A stretch of 64,000 bases of DNA from Congeria kusceri (GCA_027627225.1 CM051036.1:41053926-41117925); one strand, 5' to 3'; shown: positions 1 through 41,168, numbered from the stretch's first letter. Notes: a model not told the origin generated them from the sequence alone. Translations and numbers: made by a program.

Positions 1-938
1 ACAAACACCAGAGTTATGCCCCCTGTTTTTGTTGCTTAAGACTTCATTTTTCTTCCAATCTTGACCAAACTACCACAGTTTCTGTGTGACCAAAAGATTT
101 CAGCAGGAGCAAAAAATGGGTAAGGTTAGGCCACAGACACTGGAGTTATGGCCCTTTGTATGTGAAAACAGGGAATAATTGCCTCGTTGATTCATAGAGA
201 CTTTATTTTTCTTCCAATCTTGACCAAACTTTCACAGTTTGTATGTGATCATACGACTGCAGCAGAAGCCAACAATGGGTCAGATTGAGCAACAAACATT
301 GGAGTTATGGTCCCTTTGTTAGTGAAAAAAAATTTGCAAAAATTGCCTTTTTTTGTGAAAAAGAGAAAATTGCCTTTTTGGGGCATCGAGATTTTATTTT
401 TCATTTCATCTTGATAAAACTTCCACATGTTTTGTATGGCCATAAGATCGCAACCCAAGCAGCAAACAAGACAGGCCATGAACACAGCAGTTATATCCCC
501 TTAATTGTGAAAATAATGCAAAAATGAATTTGTTGTAAGACGTGGACTTCCATTTTCAACCAGTCTGGACCAAACTTGCACAATTTGTCTATGACCATAA
601 AATCTAAAGCGAAATTGAATATAGGACGGGTAAATGGCAATACACTCTACTCTTTTGAAACAAGCCGCCAAGCATGACATGACCTTTGTGCCGCGGTCGC
701 CATTATCTTTCAGATCTGCAGCATGAACACTATTCCTCCGAAATTGCCTGCGTAAAGTTGACTATCAGAGTAGAGAAAATATATCCAGGTTCTTACTTGT
801 TCTATGTATGAGAGTAAATTTGCTAGACAAATTATTTAAGGACATAACGGCGTACATTCTTACAAGCCTTTCACAACAGTAAGGCTTTCATCTTTGCCAG
901 TACTCGGTTTAGCCCTTTGGGCCATCATGGCCCTCTTG
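1..938 (+). mobile_element. HINE-like element, family F1, 3' part
   Basis: The stretch carries several diverged tandem monomers, recognised by repeated phrases such as ACCAAACT.CACAGTTTGT.TGACCATAA and CCAGAGTTATGGCCC, and ends with the F1 tail GGGCCATCATGGCCCTCTTG at 919-938. The head lies before the window. The family is defined by better copies at 43322 and 20595. No real coding sequence is seen; the short open frames in it follow the repeat. Assignment to Helentron-associated elements (HINEs) is an inference from architecture. Confidence 0.75.
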
Positions 939-2600
939 TTTTACTTTATCAGTTATTACTACTCTTGTTTGTTTACCAGTATAGTTATTTGTCATAAAAT
1001 GCACTGTTTTCTGTTGGAGAGTTGATCAAATCAATGTTATTAGTCTTCTTAAGCATATTGCATTCTGCATTTCTTTAATCCAATGTTTTAGATGTCGGAA
1101 GAAAACACAAATTGTATTACTATGCCTGTGTTAGTTTCATACATCAGTGTGATTTAGGGCAGTTGTTGACACTGTTCATGTATTGAAACATAGTTATTTA
1201 ATTTAAGCCCTGGACTTTAACAATTGCACTGTCAAATGTTTTGCATGTTTCTTCAATTGCATAGTTTTTGAATTTTTGATTGCGCTGTTTTCAAATATGG
1301 GCTTCTGAAAGGGAATATGAGTGGATAATTCTAAACATAGGCATATTTAGAGGGGGTTGTAAGCAGTGTACGCCCCCCTCCCACCCACCCCCCACCTCGT
1401 ATTTTTTTTTTAATTTGATATTTGAGCCTTACAATATCTTAGATTTACTTAGACATTCTCTTTCAGAGATGAATGTTTAACAGCGTACATAAGCCTTGTA
1501 CACGTCAAGAATGCCTTCAAAAATGCTAAACAAAGACATTATGCAGTAAAATTGTCATTGTTTTGGAAAATTTATAATTTATACATGTATAGGTTGGCAG
1601 GTTCTGAATTTTCCGCCCCTCCAGCTCAAAATCCTGTATCTGAGCCTATTCTTTTTTCTCTATTGGTCACTCTTTAGCAATGCTCATTGTTGAACCTCTG
1701 CCATGCTGTTTCCTATATTCAAATGCACACTTAATATGTAATACTCAAGATTTAAAGTTTGTTGTATACCCAGTTATGACTCTTTCTTAACTTTGTACAC
1801 AAGTCGTATGTGTTACTATCTGAATTTTAAGCACTAACATGTTATTTATTTGAATACCATCATCATGAACTAATACACTTAGTTATATGTTAGAACAAAA
1901 AACACAACAATTTACAACAGTTGTCAATAATAAAATCATAATGTTCTTGGTTCGTTGTCTTGTATATCCCATAACATTCTGTTGTTAAGTTTTGTTATAC
2001 TTGCATTTCTATTCCATTGTATTTTGCAATATGTTGCTTGGAACATTAAAATTAACGAAGCATCTTTGAATTGTGATATTCTTATCTCCCTGTTGTGCAG
2101 AAGATTCTTTATCTAGATGCGTTTTTACATAAGACTGCATTCGAAGAGCAAATGAAAAGAACTTGAAGATCACAGATTTTATTAAATGTTCCTTATTGTT
2201 ATATACCTCGATTTTTTTATTAATGCAGATAAAGAGTATCTGACCACTGTGGAGTAAATGCTCAAAGTTAGATGTCAGTGTTTTGCTCCTGCTTTTATAC
2301 TGATATTCTTATATAAACAAGTAAAAACAAAATATGTGCATATTAATGTTACTTTCCACATGGACCAAATGTCCAATGTTAGTTGTTGTTATTATAATAT
2401 AAATGATTGTACTTGGGCTTTTCATCTGGGGCGGTATGGGTCCTGGAAAATTTCATTTAGGCGAAAAGTTCGGGGTAAAAATGACACCATACCATGGGGT
2501 AGTCGGGTTACCTGCCCCTGTCATTTCGTATAGTACGCTGGGTACCAGACTGACGATAGGGTTTAGAATTGTACAGTGATGTAACCTATCGACCTTCAAC
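939..2600. other. Intergenic, upstream of FAM136A homologue
   Basis: AT-rich sequence with no repeat family or coding exon that I recognise. The last 100-150 bases presumably hold the FAM136A promoter and 5' UTR. No TATA box or clear factor site stands out. Short C-runs near 1370-1395 are low complexity. Confidence 0.5.
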
Positions 2601-4229
2601 ATGGATGCCGGCATGAGAATTCAGAATGAAAGCGTTAAAATGATGGAAAGATTAGATAAGGAAGTCATGAGAAAGTTACAGGTAAACGGTATTGTGCGTT
2701 TTTAATAAATAATGATACTTTCTGTTTTAAATTTAAGGAATTTGCTTAGGCTCTGCAATAATAGCTTTATTATTGAGTAATATTCCGGACAGTATTTATT
2801 TCGGACATTATAAATAATATTGTTTGAAAACAATTAAATAACAAGAAAGGGGCATACAACGTTAAATACTTGCCCATGTTTATAGTGTGTTACAGGATTT
2901 CGTGAACTAAGTGAAATTTTAAATCGTCACATATTCATTTTATGATAGTATAATTTAAAAGTTCTAATCTTTCAGGGAGACACTTTCAGATGTAGTGCTA
3001 AATGCTGTGACGATACAACCAGCAGCATGAATGATGTTCAGCGGTGTATGAACTTGTGTGCCACACCAATGGAGAAACTGCAGAGCCAGGTGGAGGTTGA
3101 AACACAGCAGTATCAGGTTTGGAATAGTGGGTGTTAGTCTAATAAATGAGACGTTGAACGTGAATTTAGTGCTACTTTTTATTGGGCTAAATTCACTGTA
3201 ATGTCTCATCGCCAAATGGCATTTTACATGGTAGAAAACATAAAGTTTAAAATTCCATATATTTCAAATATTTGCAACAATGAAAATGGAGTAGTCAATA
3301 AATTGGACATTTTATAGTGCAATATCACCTGCTATGATGTCATGGCGATAGTCAGATTATCGGAATTAAAAGACACTTGTAAAACAGCTAGTACATAACT
3401 CCATGTACAAAAACGCAATGTTTATTCAGACGACATCTGTCTTTCAAAATGGCAACACGTTTTGAAAAAAAAAAGTATTTCCTAAACAAAATCTTTGTGC
3501 CAGGCCCAGCTAGCTCGGTTGGTGGAGCGCTGGACTGTCAATCCGAGGTTCGTGAGTTCACTCTCTAGCCCGGCCAGATAACTTGTGTGATTGGTCATTA
3601 AATTATTTCTACAACCATTCTCCCCCTACCCCTGATTCAAGTAGGGCAGTTGTCAGTTACTGGCATAAGTATTTGCACTTAGTACTGTCTGGTAACCTGC
3701 TTAGATCAGCTAAGCTTGCCTAGGAAAAGTGTGAGTAGGCAAGCTGATCACCGTGATATGACTGAAATACTGTTAAAAATGGCGAAAATCCAAACAAACA
3801 AAGCAAACACAATCTTTGTACTTTGGGGAACAGCATCTCCTCGGGTTGACAAAATGCTTTACTGCCCTCAAAGAATGCAATATTTATATAATATCAAAGG
3901 AGTGCAAATGTAACTGTATTGTTACCTTTTTCCAAAGAGGACAGAGTAAAGTGCACCGTTTAACTTAACTTTTTCATTTATTGATACACAGAAAATTACT
4001 ACAAGTCAATTGGTTAAATGTTCATTTGCAAAATATTTTCCAGAATCGACTCAGTCGGTGTGTTCAGAACTGCCAGGATCAGATGCAGGACAAGCTTGGA
4101 TCCAGTACGAATGTAACTTCAGCAATGAAAGCAGAGGCAGAATCTTGCGTTAACGCATGTGCCGATAGTTTTATAGGCAAATTACCGGAACTAGAAAAGC
4201 GCATTAAGTCAGTGTTGTTAAATCATTGA
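2601..4229 (+). CDS. FAM136A: FAM136A homologue (3 exons, 135 aa)
   Basis: Exons are 2601-2681 (27 codons), 2976-3116 (47 codons) and 4044-4229 (61 codons plus TGA). All introns are phase 0 with GT-AG ends (CAG|GTAAAC, TTCAG|GGA, CAG|GTTTGG, CCAG|AAT). The start has a strong context, A at -3 and G at +4. The product matches the FAM136A family in length (human about 138 aa) and in landmarks: QGDTFRCSAKCC after exon 1, then CMNLC, CVQNC and CVNAC. These make four CX3C motifs, around residues 33, 51, 80 and 107. Family knowledge: FAM136A is a small mitochondrial protein. Paired CX3C motifs usually form disulfide-bonded helical hairpins imported to the intermembrane space; that location is inferred here. 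There is no signal peptide or membrane segment. A SINE lies in intron 2 and another in the 3' UTR. Confidence 0.95.
3503..3808 (+). mobile_element. tRNA-headed SINE, copy A (FAM136A intron 2)
   Basis: A tRNA-like head (A-box-like TAGCTCGGTTGG) is followed by a conserved body including CAAGTAGGGCAGTTGTCAGT and a tail rich in CAAACAAACA. Flanking target-site duplications of about 14 bases with one difference (…AATCTTTGT ending 3498 and 3819) show that this is a whole insertion. The head is diverged: the B-box region reads GTGAGTTCACTC, so it is probably inactive. The body may correspond to one of the conserved animal SINE core domains, but I cannot assign it without a library. Confidence 0.88.
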
Positions 4230-4274
4230 ATTTTTCTTTTATAGTTGTTTATAAGTTTTATTTTTTTAGACCGA

Positions 4275-4545
4275 GCCCGGCTAGCTCAGTTGGTAGAGCG
4301 CTTGACTGTCAATCCGGGGATCGTGAGTTCGAACCCAAGCCCGGCCACATAACTTGTGTGGGGTTTGGTCATGAAATTATTTCTACGGCCATTCTCCCCC
4401 CACCTAAGTATGTGCACTTAGTACTGGTAAACCCCTTAGATCGGCTAAGCTTGCCCAGGAAATGTGTGAGTAGGTTAATTGAACGCCGTATTATGGCTGA
4501 AATACTGTTAAAAACGGCGAAAAATCCAAGCAAACAAACACACAA
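4275..4545 (+). mobile_element. tRNA-headed SINE, copy B (FAM136A 3' UTR)
   Basis: The element starts 46 bases after the FAM136A stop. Its head has intact Pol III boxes (TAGCTCAGTTGG and GAGTTCGAACCC). Compared with copies A and D the body lacks about 40 bases, from the TCTGATTCAAGTAGGG segment to TTACTGGCATA. The tail runs into CAAACAAACACACAATTTT. It is probably transcribed within the FAM136A 3' UTR. The anticodon-position triplet is GTC, but the anticodon stem does not pair, so this is not a tRNA gene. Confidence 0.88.
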
Positions 4546-5427
4546 TTTTTTTTTATCTTGTTGTGATATTTTATCACACATTGTTTTAATTATGGTGCTC
4601 TTACTAACACAAAAGAACAATGTGTTTAGCACTATGACTTAACTACTCAGATAATTTCAGATTTTTTGTGTGTTAGATTGTAAAGAGTACTTTTTGAGTA
4701 TACCATGTCAGTTATACATTGTGTTGAGCTAAATGAGTTGCCCATATTAACAGCATTATTATATGATGACTTTGATGAGCTAAAATAAGATTTTTGTGTA
4801 CAGAATTAAATCAATTATTTTGATTACTACAAGAAAATTTCTGATACACATGTACTATTGTTTATATGTAAGACTCTCTTTCAGGACACGTTTTTGGACA
4901 CGTTTTCTGTGTTCGTGCATCCTAAAAGAAAATTTTGTTGTACAGACATTTAAAATAGTTTAAGAGTAAATTAAAAGTATCACATAACTGTCTTATGTTA
5001 TAGATTTATGAGCTCAGTGCAAAGAGAATTAGCATAACGTTTAAATGTTAGTAATACAAAACAGCTATTTTGAAGGCAAAATTATGAAAAAAGTGTATTT
5101 GATATTTAATCGAGACATATATGTCTGGTGCATTTCTAAAACCAACAATAAGGTACTAACATACAATGTACCTTCTGTTGTCAATGTATTCAAATTGTTT
5201 GTGGATGATTTATTATTTAGTATATCAAGTGGACTGGAGGTCGCTGTGAACAGTCATTGTTATAACAGCATTAGTGTATTTAAGCACATAAACATGATGC
5301 ACATCCTGTATTGAAGATATTACCACTTGTATTACACATATTAATAAGAGTTACAGTACAGTAAAACTTCTTTAACTTGACCATTGGTTACTTAAAATAC
5401 CATCATTAACTCCAGATGAGGTATTTT
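4546..5427. other. Intergenic, no gene seen
   Basis: AT-rich sequence, probably FAM136A 3' UTR and downstream flank. The 89-codon open frame at 5045-5314 has no domain and no sign of coding composition. No repeat family is recognised. Confidence 0.45.
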
Positions 5428-6251
5428 TAGCTCACCTGAGCGCGAAGTGCTCGGTGAGCTATTGGTATAGGGAAACTCCGGTGTCGTCCGTGTGCCGTCA
5501 ACAATTTGGACCGTTGTCGTGATAAAGACTACATTTTTTATTCAGTCTTGACCAAACAGTTTGTATATGACTATAAAATCTTGGACGAGTTCGATAATGG
5601 GCCCGATCGGACCAGGAACACCAGAGTTATTGTCCCTTTTTTTGCCCCAAATACATCTATTCCTGAATAACACCTGGTAAAGGGAGGTAAATGCAGTAAC
5701 AGGAAGATAAGTGCCATTAATGTGTTATTTCCCTTTAGTCACAGATATAACCCTTATAGTGGAGTCTGCTTCTTAGTAAAATGAATACATCACTTCTATT
5801 CAGATCAGCATCATTACACATACATGTAGTAATCCATGTATAGCCTTCTGCTATATTTTGGTTATGTGTGCAGCAGTAAATTTTTCCACTGTCTGTCTTG
5901 GCATCCAATCAGGAAAAAATTATAAACAACAATAAATAGCTAAAATTAATGTTGTTAACAAGCAATCAGAATATAGGATGAATATCATGTGATCTAGTGT
6001 CTGAAAGGATTAATTATTTTCTGTAGTTTTTGGACTGTTTAGTTAGTAACTTATTCAGTATCATTTAATTATGTAACTTTGGGACTGACTTATACATTTG
6101 AATTGGGATTTTGGAAACTCAAGTTATTATCTTACATGATTTTTGAAGCTGATTTATTATTTCTCCTCAATTGAAAAATACTTCTACACTGTCTTGACTC
6201 AAAATTGATGTGATTATTAGTAAGTTTTTACACAAATCAACTAAAAGGTTC

Positions 6252-6540
6252 TATAGTTATTTATAATTTAATCTGACAATGTTGATAGGTGTATGGTTCT
6301 TAATGTTAACAATGAGTATTCCTATATTACATAGAAATATCCATTTTTCTAAGAGTACATTTAGATAGTTAGTCTCTGTGAGTGTCATTGACTCAAAATT
6401 ATTAATAAGTTTTGCCGCAAGGTTTTATAGTTATTTATAATTTAATCTGACAATGTTGATAGTTGTATGGTTGTTAATATTAACAATAAGTCTTCCTATG
6501 TAACCTTGAAATTTCCTTCTCCTAAGAGTACATTTGGAAA
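6252..6540. repeat. Tandem duplication, unit about 176 bp
   Basis: The segment starting TAGTTATTTATAATTTAATC (6252) recurs at 6428, and both units run to AGTACATTT with small differences. It lies inside an F1 element, just before a SINE insertion. Confidence 0.75.
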
Positions 6541-6855
6541 GTTTGTTTGTTTGTTTGTTTGGATTTTTCACCTTTTTTATCAGTAATTCAGTGATATAAT
6601 GGCGGTCAGTTAACCTACGGTACTCACACTTTTTCTGGGCAAACTAAGCCGATGTAAGTGGTTTACCAGTACCAAGTGCACATACTTGTGCCAGTAAATG
6701 ACAACTGCCCTACTTGAATCAGAGGTTGGGGGAGAATGGCCGTATAAATTATTTCACGACCAATCCCCACACAAGTTATGTGGCCGGGCTGGGGCTCGAA
6801 CTCAAGAACCCTTGATTGAGAGAATTTGCTCTACCAACTGAGCTAGACGTGCCCG
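6541..6855 (-). mobile_element. tRNA-headed SINE, copy C (reverse)
   Basis: On the minus strand this reads from the head (GGGC…CTAGCTCAGTTGGTAGAGC) at 6855 down to the TTTG-repeat complement at 6541. The full body domain is present, including the complement of CAAGTAGGGCAGTTGTCA. It is inserted in the F1 element and is more diverged than copy D in the anticodon region. Confidence 0.87.
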
Positions 6856-7404
6856 CAATGCCAGAATGATCTACTTGGTTTGATACATTTATATGGTGCC
6901 ATTATGATGATATTTAGGAAGTTTTCGTAGAGTGTCACTGTATGTACCAGTTTCGAACCCGTAAGGGTTAATCATTGCTTATGGACTTGGTTGCAGAAAC
7001 ATTTAAAACATTTTTGAAAACAGCAATACAGGACAATATGTTAATCACTGATACGCGAAGTTGAACTGACATCAAATCGGTCTGTGTACTGGTGTTAATA
7101 AATAATTTATTATTGTAATTCAAACATATACCGGTATGTGAAAAAAAGATGGTAGTATCCAATCATAAGCTCTTCGTGTATTTTTATAGAATTATTTCCA
7201 TGTTTTTTTGTATCGCCCCTATATGTTAATGCCATGCGAAATGGGTTTTAATAGTACCGAGAATGCGTGTATTTACGGGTACCTGTTGCATCCCAAATGG
7301 TCGCCATAGTACTCAGACTCTGGTGAGCACTTTGCGCCATCATGGCCCTCTTATTTTTAAATATTTCCATATTTAATTACATGTGCCTAAACATCAATAA
7401 CATC

Positions 7405-9790
7405 AAGGTAAAGGTAATGGCATTCAGAGAATTGAAGAGTTATGGTAATGACAGGTGACGATTGAAAAGGTAAAGATGAAGAATTGAGGATTAAAGGTAA
7501 TGACAAACTTAAAATTGAACTGTAAGGTAATGATAGGAGAAGGATTGAAGAATAAAGGTAATGACAGATGATGGAAGAGTGATTATAATGACAGACGGAG
7601 ATTGGAAAGTAAAGGTGATGACAGACGAAGATGTCGGACAGAATTGAGGAGTAAAGGTAATGACTGACAGAGATTGGAAGGGTATAGATAATGACAGATG
7701 TAAATTGGAAATGTACAGATAATGACAGGCGGAAATTGAAAGGATAAAAGTAATGACATAATGAGATTGGAATGTTAAAGATAATGACTGACGGAGAATG
7801 AAAGTGTAAAGGTAATGACAGACTGAGAACTGAAGAGTGAAAATAATAACCGGCGCAGATTGGAAAAGTAAAGGTGATGATAGACAGATATTGAAAATTG
7901 GACGGATAGAGGTAATGACAAACTGAAATTGGAATGGTACAGATAATGACAGACGGAGATTGGACAAATAAAGATATGACAAACAGAGATTAGAAGGGTA
8001 AATATAATGACTGACGGATATTGGAAGGGTAAATATGACATACTAAGATTGGAAAGGCACAGATAAAGACAGACTGAGATTTGAAGGGTATATATAAAGA
8101 CAGACTGAGATTTGAATGGTAAATATAAGGACAGACGGAGATTGATTTGGGTAAAGGTAAGGACAAACGGAGATTGGAAAGGTTAAGGATGATGACAGAC
8201 TGAGATTGGAGGGGTAAAGATAAGGACAGACAGAAATTGGAAGGATAAAGATAATGACAACCTGAGATTGGAAGGGTAAAGATAACGACAGACTGAGAAC
8301 TGAAAAGTAAAGATGATAAAAGACGGACATAGGAAGGGTAAATATAAGGACAGATTGAGATGGGAAGGGTAAAGATAAGGACAGACTGAGAATGGAAGGG
8401 TAAAGATAAGGGCAAACGGAGACTGGAAAGGTAAAGATGATGACACACTGAGACTGGAAGGGTAAGATAATGACAGACGAAGATTAGAAAGGTAATGACG
8501 GACAGAGAACTAAACAGTAAAGATAATGACAGACGGAGATTGGAAGCCTAAATATGATGACAGACTGAGATTTGAAAAGTCAATGACAGAATGAGATTGG
8601 AAAAGTCAATGAGAAAACAGACGGATAATCGAGAAGTAATCGTAATGCCAGGCGGAAATTGCGTTAGTACAAGTAATAACAAACGGAATTAGAATTGTCA
8701 CATGAGTGATGGATATATCCCCACAATATGGGCTTGTCACAAAACTATGGCATCCATTGGAATGAAATGGACACCAAGAGAATGTTTTAATTTGTGAACG
8801 TTTAATAGTGTATTTGGACAAATTTAATTTAAATAGGAGTCATAACTCTGTCAACATTTAGTGGTTTGTAACCAAAGTCGAACCTGACCTGTATTTTATG
8901 GTGTTACACATATGTACCAAAAGTAATGTAAATATGTGGCGCCAATCATGGGTTATTGTCCTAAAACCGTGTTTTTAGGGAATTTAGGTCAAATAGGGGC
9001 CATAACTCTGTCAGAATTTAGTGGTTTTAATCAAAGTAGAACTTGACCGGTATTTTATGATGCTACACATGTGTACCAATAAGTATTTGAATATGTCAAG
9101 CCATTCTTGAGTTATTGTCCGGAAACCATGTTTTTATGGAATTTACGTCAAAAAGGTGTTAACTCTGTCAAAATGTAGTGGTTTTTAACCAAAGTAGAAC
9201 CTGATCTGTATTTTATGATGCTGCACATGTGTACCAATCAGTATTTGAATATGTCAAGCCATTCTTGAGTCCGGAAACCATGTTTTAATGGAATTTTACG
9301 TCAAAAAGGGGCCATAACTCTGTCAAAATGTAGTGGTTTGTAACCAAAGTCGAACTAGACTTGTATTGTATGATGTTACATATGTAACCAGACCTGTATT
9401 TTATGATGCTACACATGTGTACCGATAATTATTTGAATATGTCAAGCGAATGGCTCGATATATTCAAATAATTTAGTCATCGTCCGGAAACCATGGTTTT
9501 AGGGAATTTAAGTCGAAAAGGGGCCATATCGCAGTCATAAATTTAGTTTGTAACCAAAGTCGAACTTTAATTGAGTTCTATAATGTTACACATGAGTGCC
9601 AAAAATTATTTGAATGTCAAGCCTTTCTTGAGTTATCATCCGGAAACCATGAAAACCGACAGATTGACAAACTTACTCCTATATACTCCCCTAAACTTTT
9701 GTGGGGGTATAATTAAAGCGTCAATTTAATGCTGACAGGCGAGGAAGTGGAAATGTAATGATATACGGAGAATGAAGAGTACATATTATT
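7405..9790. repeat. 31-bp minisatellite, interrupted
   Basis: Dozens of diverged units of 30-31 bases, close to GACAGACTGAGATTGGAAGG followed by GTAAAGATAAT, run from 7405 to about 8685. The array resumes after 9714 for a few units (GCTGACAGGCGAGGAAGTGG…). It is interrupted by an F3 element. The period is not a multiple of three and stop codons are rare on the minus strand, so several long overlapping minus-strand open frames appear; I regard them as artefacts of the repeat. Confidence 0.88.
8687..9714 (-). mobile_element. HINE-like element F3, reverse copy
   Basis: The element runs on the minus strand from the head TTATACCCCCAC (9713) to the tail complement AGAATTGTCACATGAGTG (8690). Sub-terminal inverted repeats are present at both ends. 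Inside are several monomers of about 155 bases sharing GGCCATAACTCTGTCA. It splits the 31-bp minisatellite; AATT/ATTA flanks fit insertion into a T-rich site. Confidence 0.82.
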
Positions 9791-10397
9791 AAGGAAGGAG
9801 ATTTTATTAGCAAATAAAATGAAAGACATAAATTGACGATTAGAAACGGTTCAAAACACCGTTGACATAATAGCAAAAAAAAAACAAAAAAAAAACCTCA
9901 TTATGAACCTCCAGTTGCATGAGCAGTAGAGAAACACTTATTATCCATTGTTCCCTATGCCATTTTAAGTAAGTGACGAAAAACGAAAATCAATACAAAA
10001 CATGATTAAAACTAATGTCACCACCATGGAACGGTCAATGCAAAGCATTCGAGATGTAAACCATATTAAAGGCGCGCCTTATCTCACATTTGGTCCAAAC
10101 ATGCACATGTAAATAAAAAACAACTTATAAATACTTCTTCTATAGTTGTATTTTCTGTCACGTCAGTTAATTTAAGACACGTATAACACTTAAAAATTAA
10201 TCACTCACATGAAATGCATGTTGCGTAAAAAAATTATAAGTTGTATTAATAGTATTCTACTGTATGTCCTGTGTGCCTAAAAGGCAACAGGTAACACTTA
10301 AGTTTTAAAAAGCTTGAACTTCAATGCCAGTAAGTACCTTAGTAGATCCTGAAATCTGGTAGCGTACTCACGAAAAGACTATAGAGAAAAAATAATT
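9791..10397. other. Intergenic, no gene seen
   Basis: Ordinary AT-rich sequence with short A-runs near 9875-9895. No exon, tRNA or recognised repeat. Confidence 0.45.
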
Positions 10398-10588
10398 TGA
10401 TGCGCGTCGTGGGAAACCGGGCTTAATGTACGTGCGTAAAGTGTCGTCCCGGATCAGCCTGTGCTTTCCGCTTTTATGGTATTTTCTGTTTCAATGAAAT
10501 CTCTTCTAAACATAAATCCACTGTAGGCGGAAAGTGCCGGCCTGGATTAGCTCGTGCATTAAGCCCGGTTTTCCCACGACACACCTCA
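10398..10588. mobile_element. Long-arm MITE, copy 1 (internally shortened)
   Basis: The left end GCGCGTCGTGGGAAACCGGG and right end CCGGTTTTCCCACGACACAC are inverted repeats of each other. Between them lie CGTAAAGTGTCGTCCCGGAT and a central block TATTTTCTGTTTCAA…CTCTTCTAAACATAAATCCAC. Six related copies occur in the window. This one has lost part of the right arm (GATTAGCTCGTGCATTAAG). Confidence 0.85.
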
Positions 10589-12110
10589 CTTATTGTTGCT
10601 TTTCATATGTGAAAACAACCATCAGCACTTGTCCATCTGTGAAAATGTCCCTAATTTTGAAATGTTCTATGGGTTATTTTCGATCAAGGCTGCCAAAGTG
10701 GGCATTAAATTATGGGAAGTTTTGTAAACTGTATAATGCATTACCGTACAAAATACATTTCTATTAAAACGGCATAAAATACATATGAGTGTATAAATTA
10801 GTGCTAATTGAACGATTAAGCAAGTAAGGTTTCTTCCACATCATGCACATGCCTCTTAAAAAGTTATCACAAACCGACTTCTCCAACGTGTCGAACTTGA
10901 ACGCATAGTAGTTACTGAATACAATTAATCACGTTTCTTAATTGTTACTAAGTGTATTTATCGTGTTCCGTTGTGTACGAAATTTGTCGACGAACGTATT
11001 TGTAGACGCGGACAAATAGTTCGTGCATTTCGAGGTATTTATCGGGTATATATAGATGCTTGACGGCACGGTTCGTTATTCGAGGTTTCGTTGACAGCAG
11101 ATATGGATCAGCGACATTTTGCATAAAATGACACTGTTTATTTTATTTGTGTTTAGATATTTCCTAATGGAACGCCTTTTGATTGACGAGACGACCTTTT
11201 ATTTGCATGCTCCGGCCATTTTCTAAAGAATGTTTAGTATATGTGCAGAACACGAGATTTCATTTGATTTGATTGTTTTGTTCTGCTAAAACATTCCTTT
11301 TATGTTTTTATAATGGTTGGCTAAAACGAATTAAAATGTGAATAATTGTTTTACCCACGATCTCATAGTGAGTAAATGACCCTTTTAACGAAAATCGTAC
11401 ACCATTTTTTTAAATGATAAACTAGGGAGGACACTCTTGCATCTGTTAAGAACCATTGTGTTCACGATTGTCTCCCTTAGAATGATCTCTCATCCAACTG
11501 AATTATTTTAAACAATGACTTAGCATAAATCAGAGTGTAGGTGTGTTATAAATACGTGCACATGAATGCTGTGAGATTTTATGTCAATGGCGATAAATGA
11601 AACTTCAATATTCCATTATCATGTTGCGATCACGTTGTAAAATTACAGTATCTATATAATGTAGCAGTTTAGTTTTGGTTAAAAGATAAGTGACAGTCTT
11701 GACTAAGTAATGTTATTTTTATGTAGATCTTAGCTTGCATTTTAAAATGAAAATGTGTATGTAGATCTACGTTCCAGCTATTTCTTACAAAATCTACGCC
11801 ACAAATGATAGAATAGGTAATTATTGTTAACAAATTATCAATTATTCGATGAATGTCGCTGTCATTAGTCCTACTGAGTACTGTGCAGTGCGTCTATACT
11901 GGTAATTGCTGCGTCTTTTGATTTTCTGTGGACTGTTATAGTAACAACTCAAGTTTCCCACTTTATCCGAAATTTTTTAAGCATCTGAAATTAACTGAGT
12001 TTATTTAATGACTTATAACGACACGGGTGGTATATTTAATTGGAAAAATATCAGTGACTAGGAATTATTTTCGTTCGTTAGAAAATTTGTTAGATAACCT
12101 CAACTGACAT
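10589..12110. other. Intergenic, upstream flank of TENT4 homologue
   Basis: No repeats or exons are recognised. The region presumably carries TENT4 regulatory DNA and perhaps 5' UTR. The 77-codon open frame near 10534 overlaps the MITE and is not credible. Confidence 0.4.
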
Positions 12111-12122
12111 ACGCATGCGCAG
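12111..12122 (+). promoter_or_regulatory. NRF1-like core promoter site
   Basis: ACGCATGCGCAG matches most of the NRF1 palindrome (consensus YGCGCAYGCGCR). It lies about 130 bases before the TENT4 start codon, a usual position for NRF1 sites in housekeeping promoters. It contains an ATG (12115) that opens a 62-codon frame overlapping the main start out of frame. If transcription starts after it, that frame is irrelevant. Confidence 0.4.
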
Positions 12123-12250
12123 AAGACACTCAGTTGTGAAATTCGAACATGCTGATTGTGTACTTATAGATCTACATTTTAACGGTTTAAAAAAATTGAA
12201 TATTCTGGAAAATAAATCGTTTTGCTTGGAATTTTTAACTTTGTGTTTTT

Positions 12251-41003
<28,753 letters not shown>

Positions 41004-41168
41004 CAACTGTTTTTTCCCCAAAACTGTAGGGGAAATGTGGAACAGCTGTGACTTTCGTTTGTGTAAATATTCTGCATAATATAAGATCTTTTATTAACGC
41101 AAAGATATCTTATTATCTTGCTGTCATTTACACTTAAGTTATGTAGAGATTATGAGTGACTTATGTGA

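Larger units (their letters stand above)
5428..7352 (+). mobile_element. HINE-like element F1, complete copy with SINE insert
   Basis: The F1 head TAGCTCACCTGAGC with its hairpin partner GTGCTCGGTGAGCT is at 5428-5461. The tail GCGCCATCATGGCCCTCTTA ends at 7352. One monomer follows the head. The rest is a subfamily-specific interior (about 5690-6250), nearly repeated at 20840-22030 in another F1 copy. An internal 176-base duplication and a reverse SINE copy add length. The flanks are T-rich. No transposase or helicase frame is present, so it is non-autonomous. Confidence 0.78.

Noticed and set aside
4275..4347. tRNA gene with GTC anticodon
   Set aside because: The A and B boxes are good, but the anticodon stem does not pair and the same head occurs in four elements with a common SINE body and target duplications.
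7509..8448. Overlapping minus-strand frames of 88-157 codons (FTLPISVCHYL-type repeats)
   Set aside because: They arise from the 31-bp minisatellite; several frames are open at once and no start context, domain or splice signal supports them.
7405..8685. CRISPR-like array
   Set aside because: Units are contiguous without unique spacers and this is an animal genome; it is a minisatellite.
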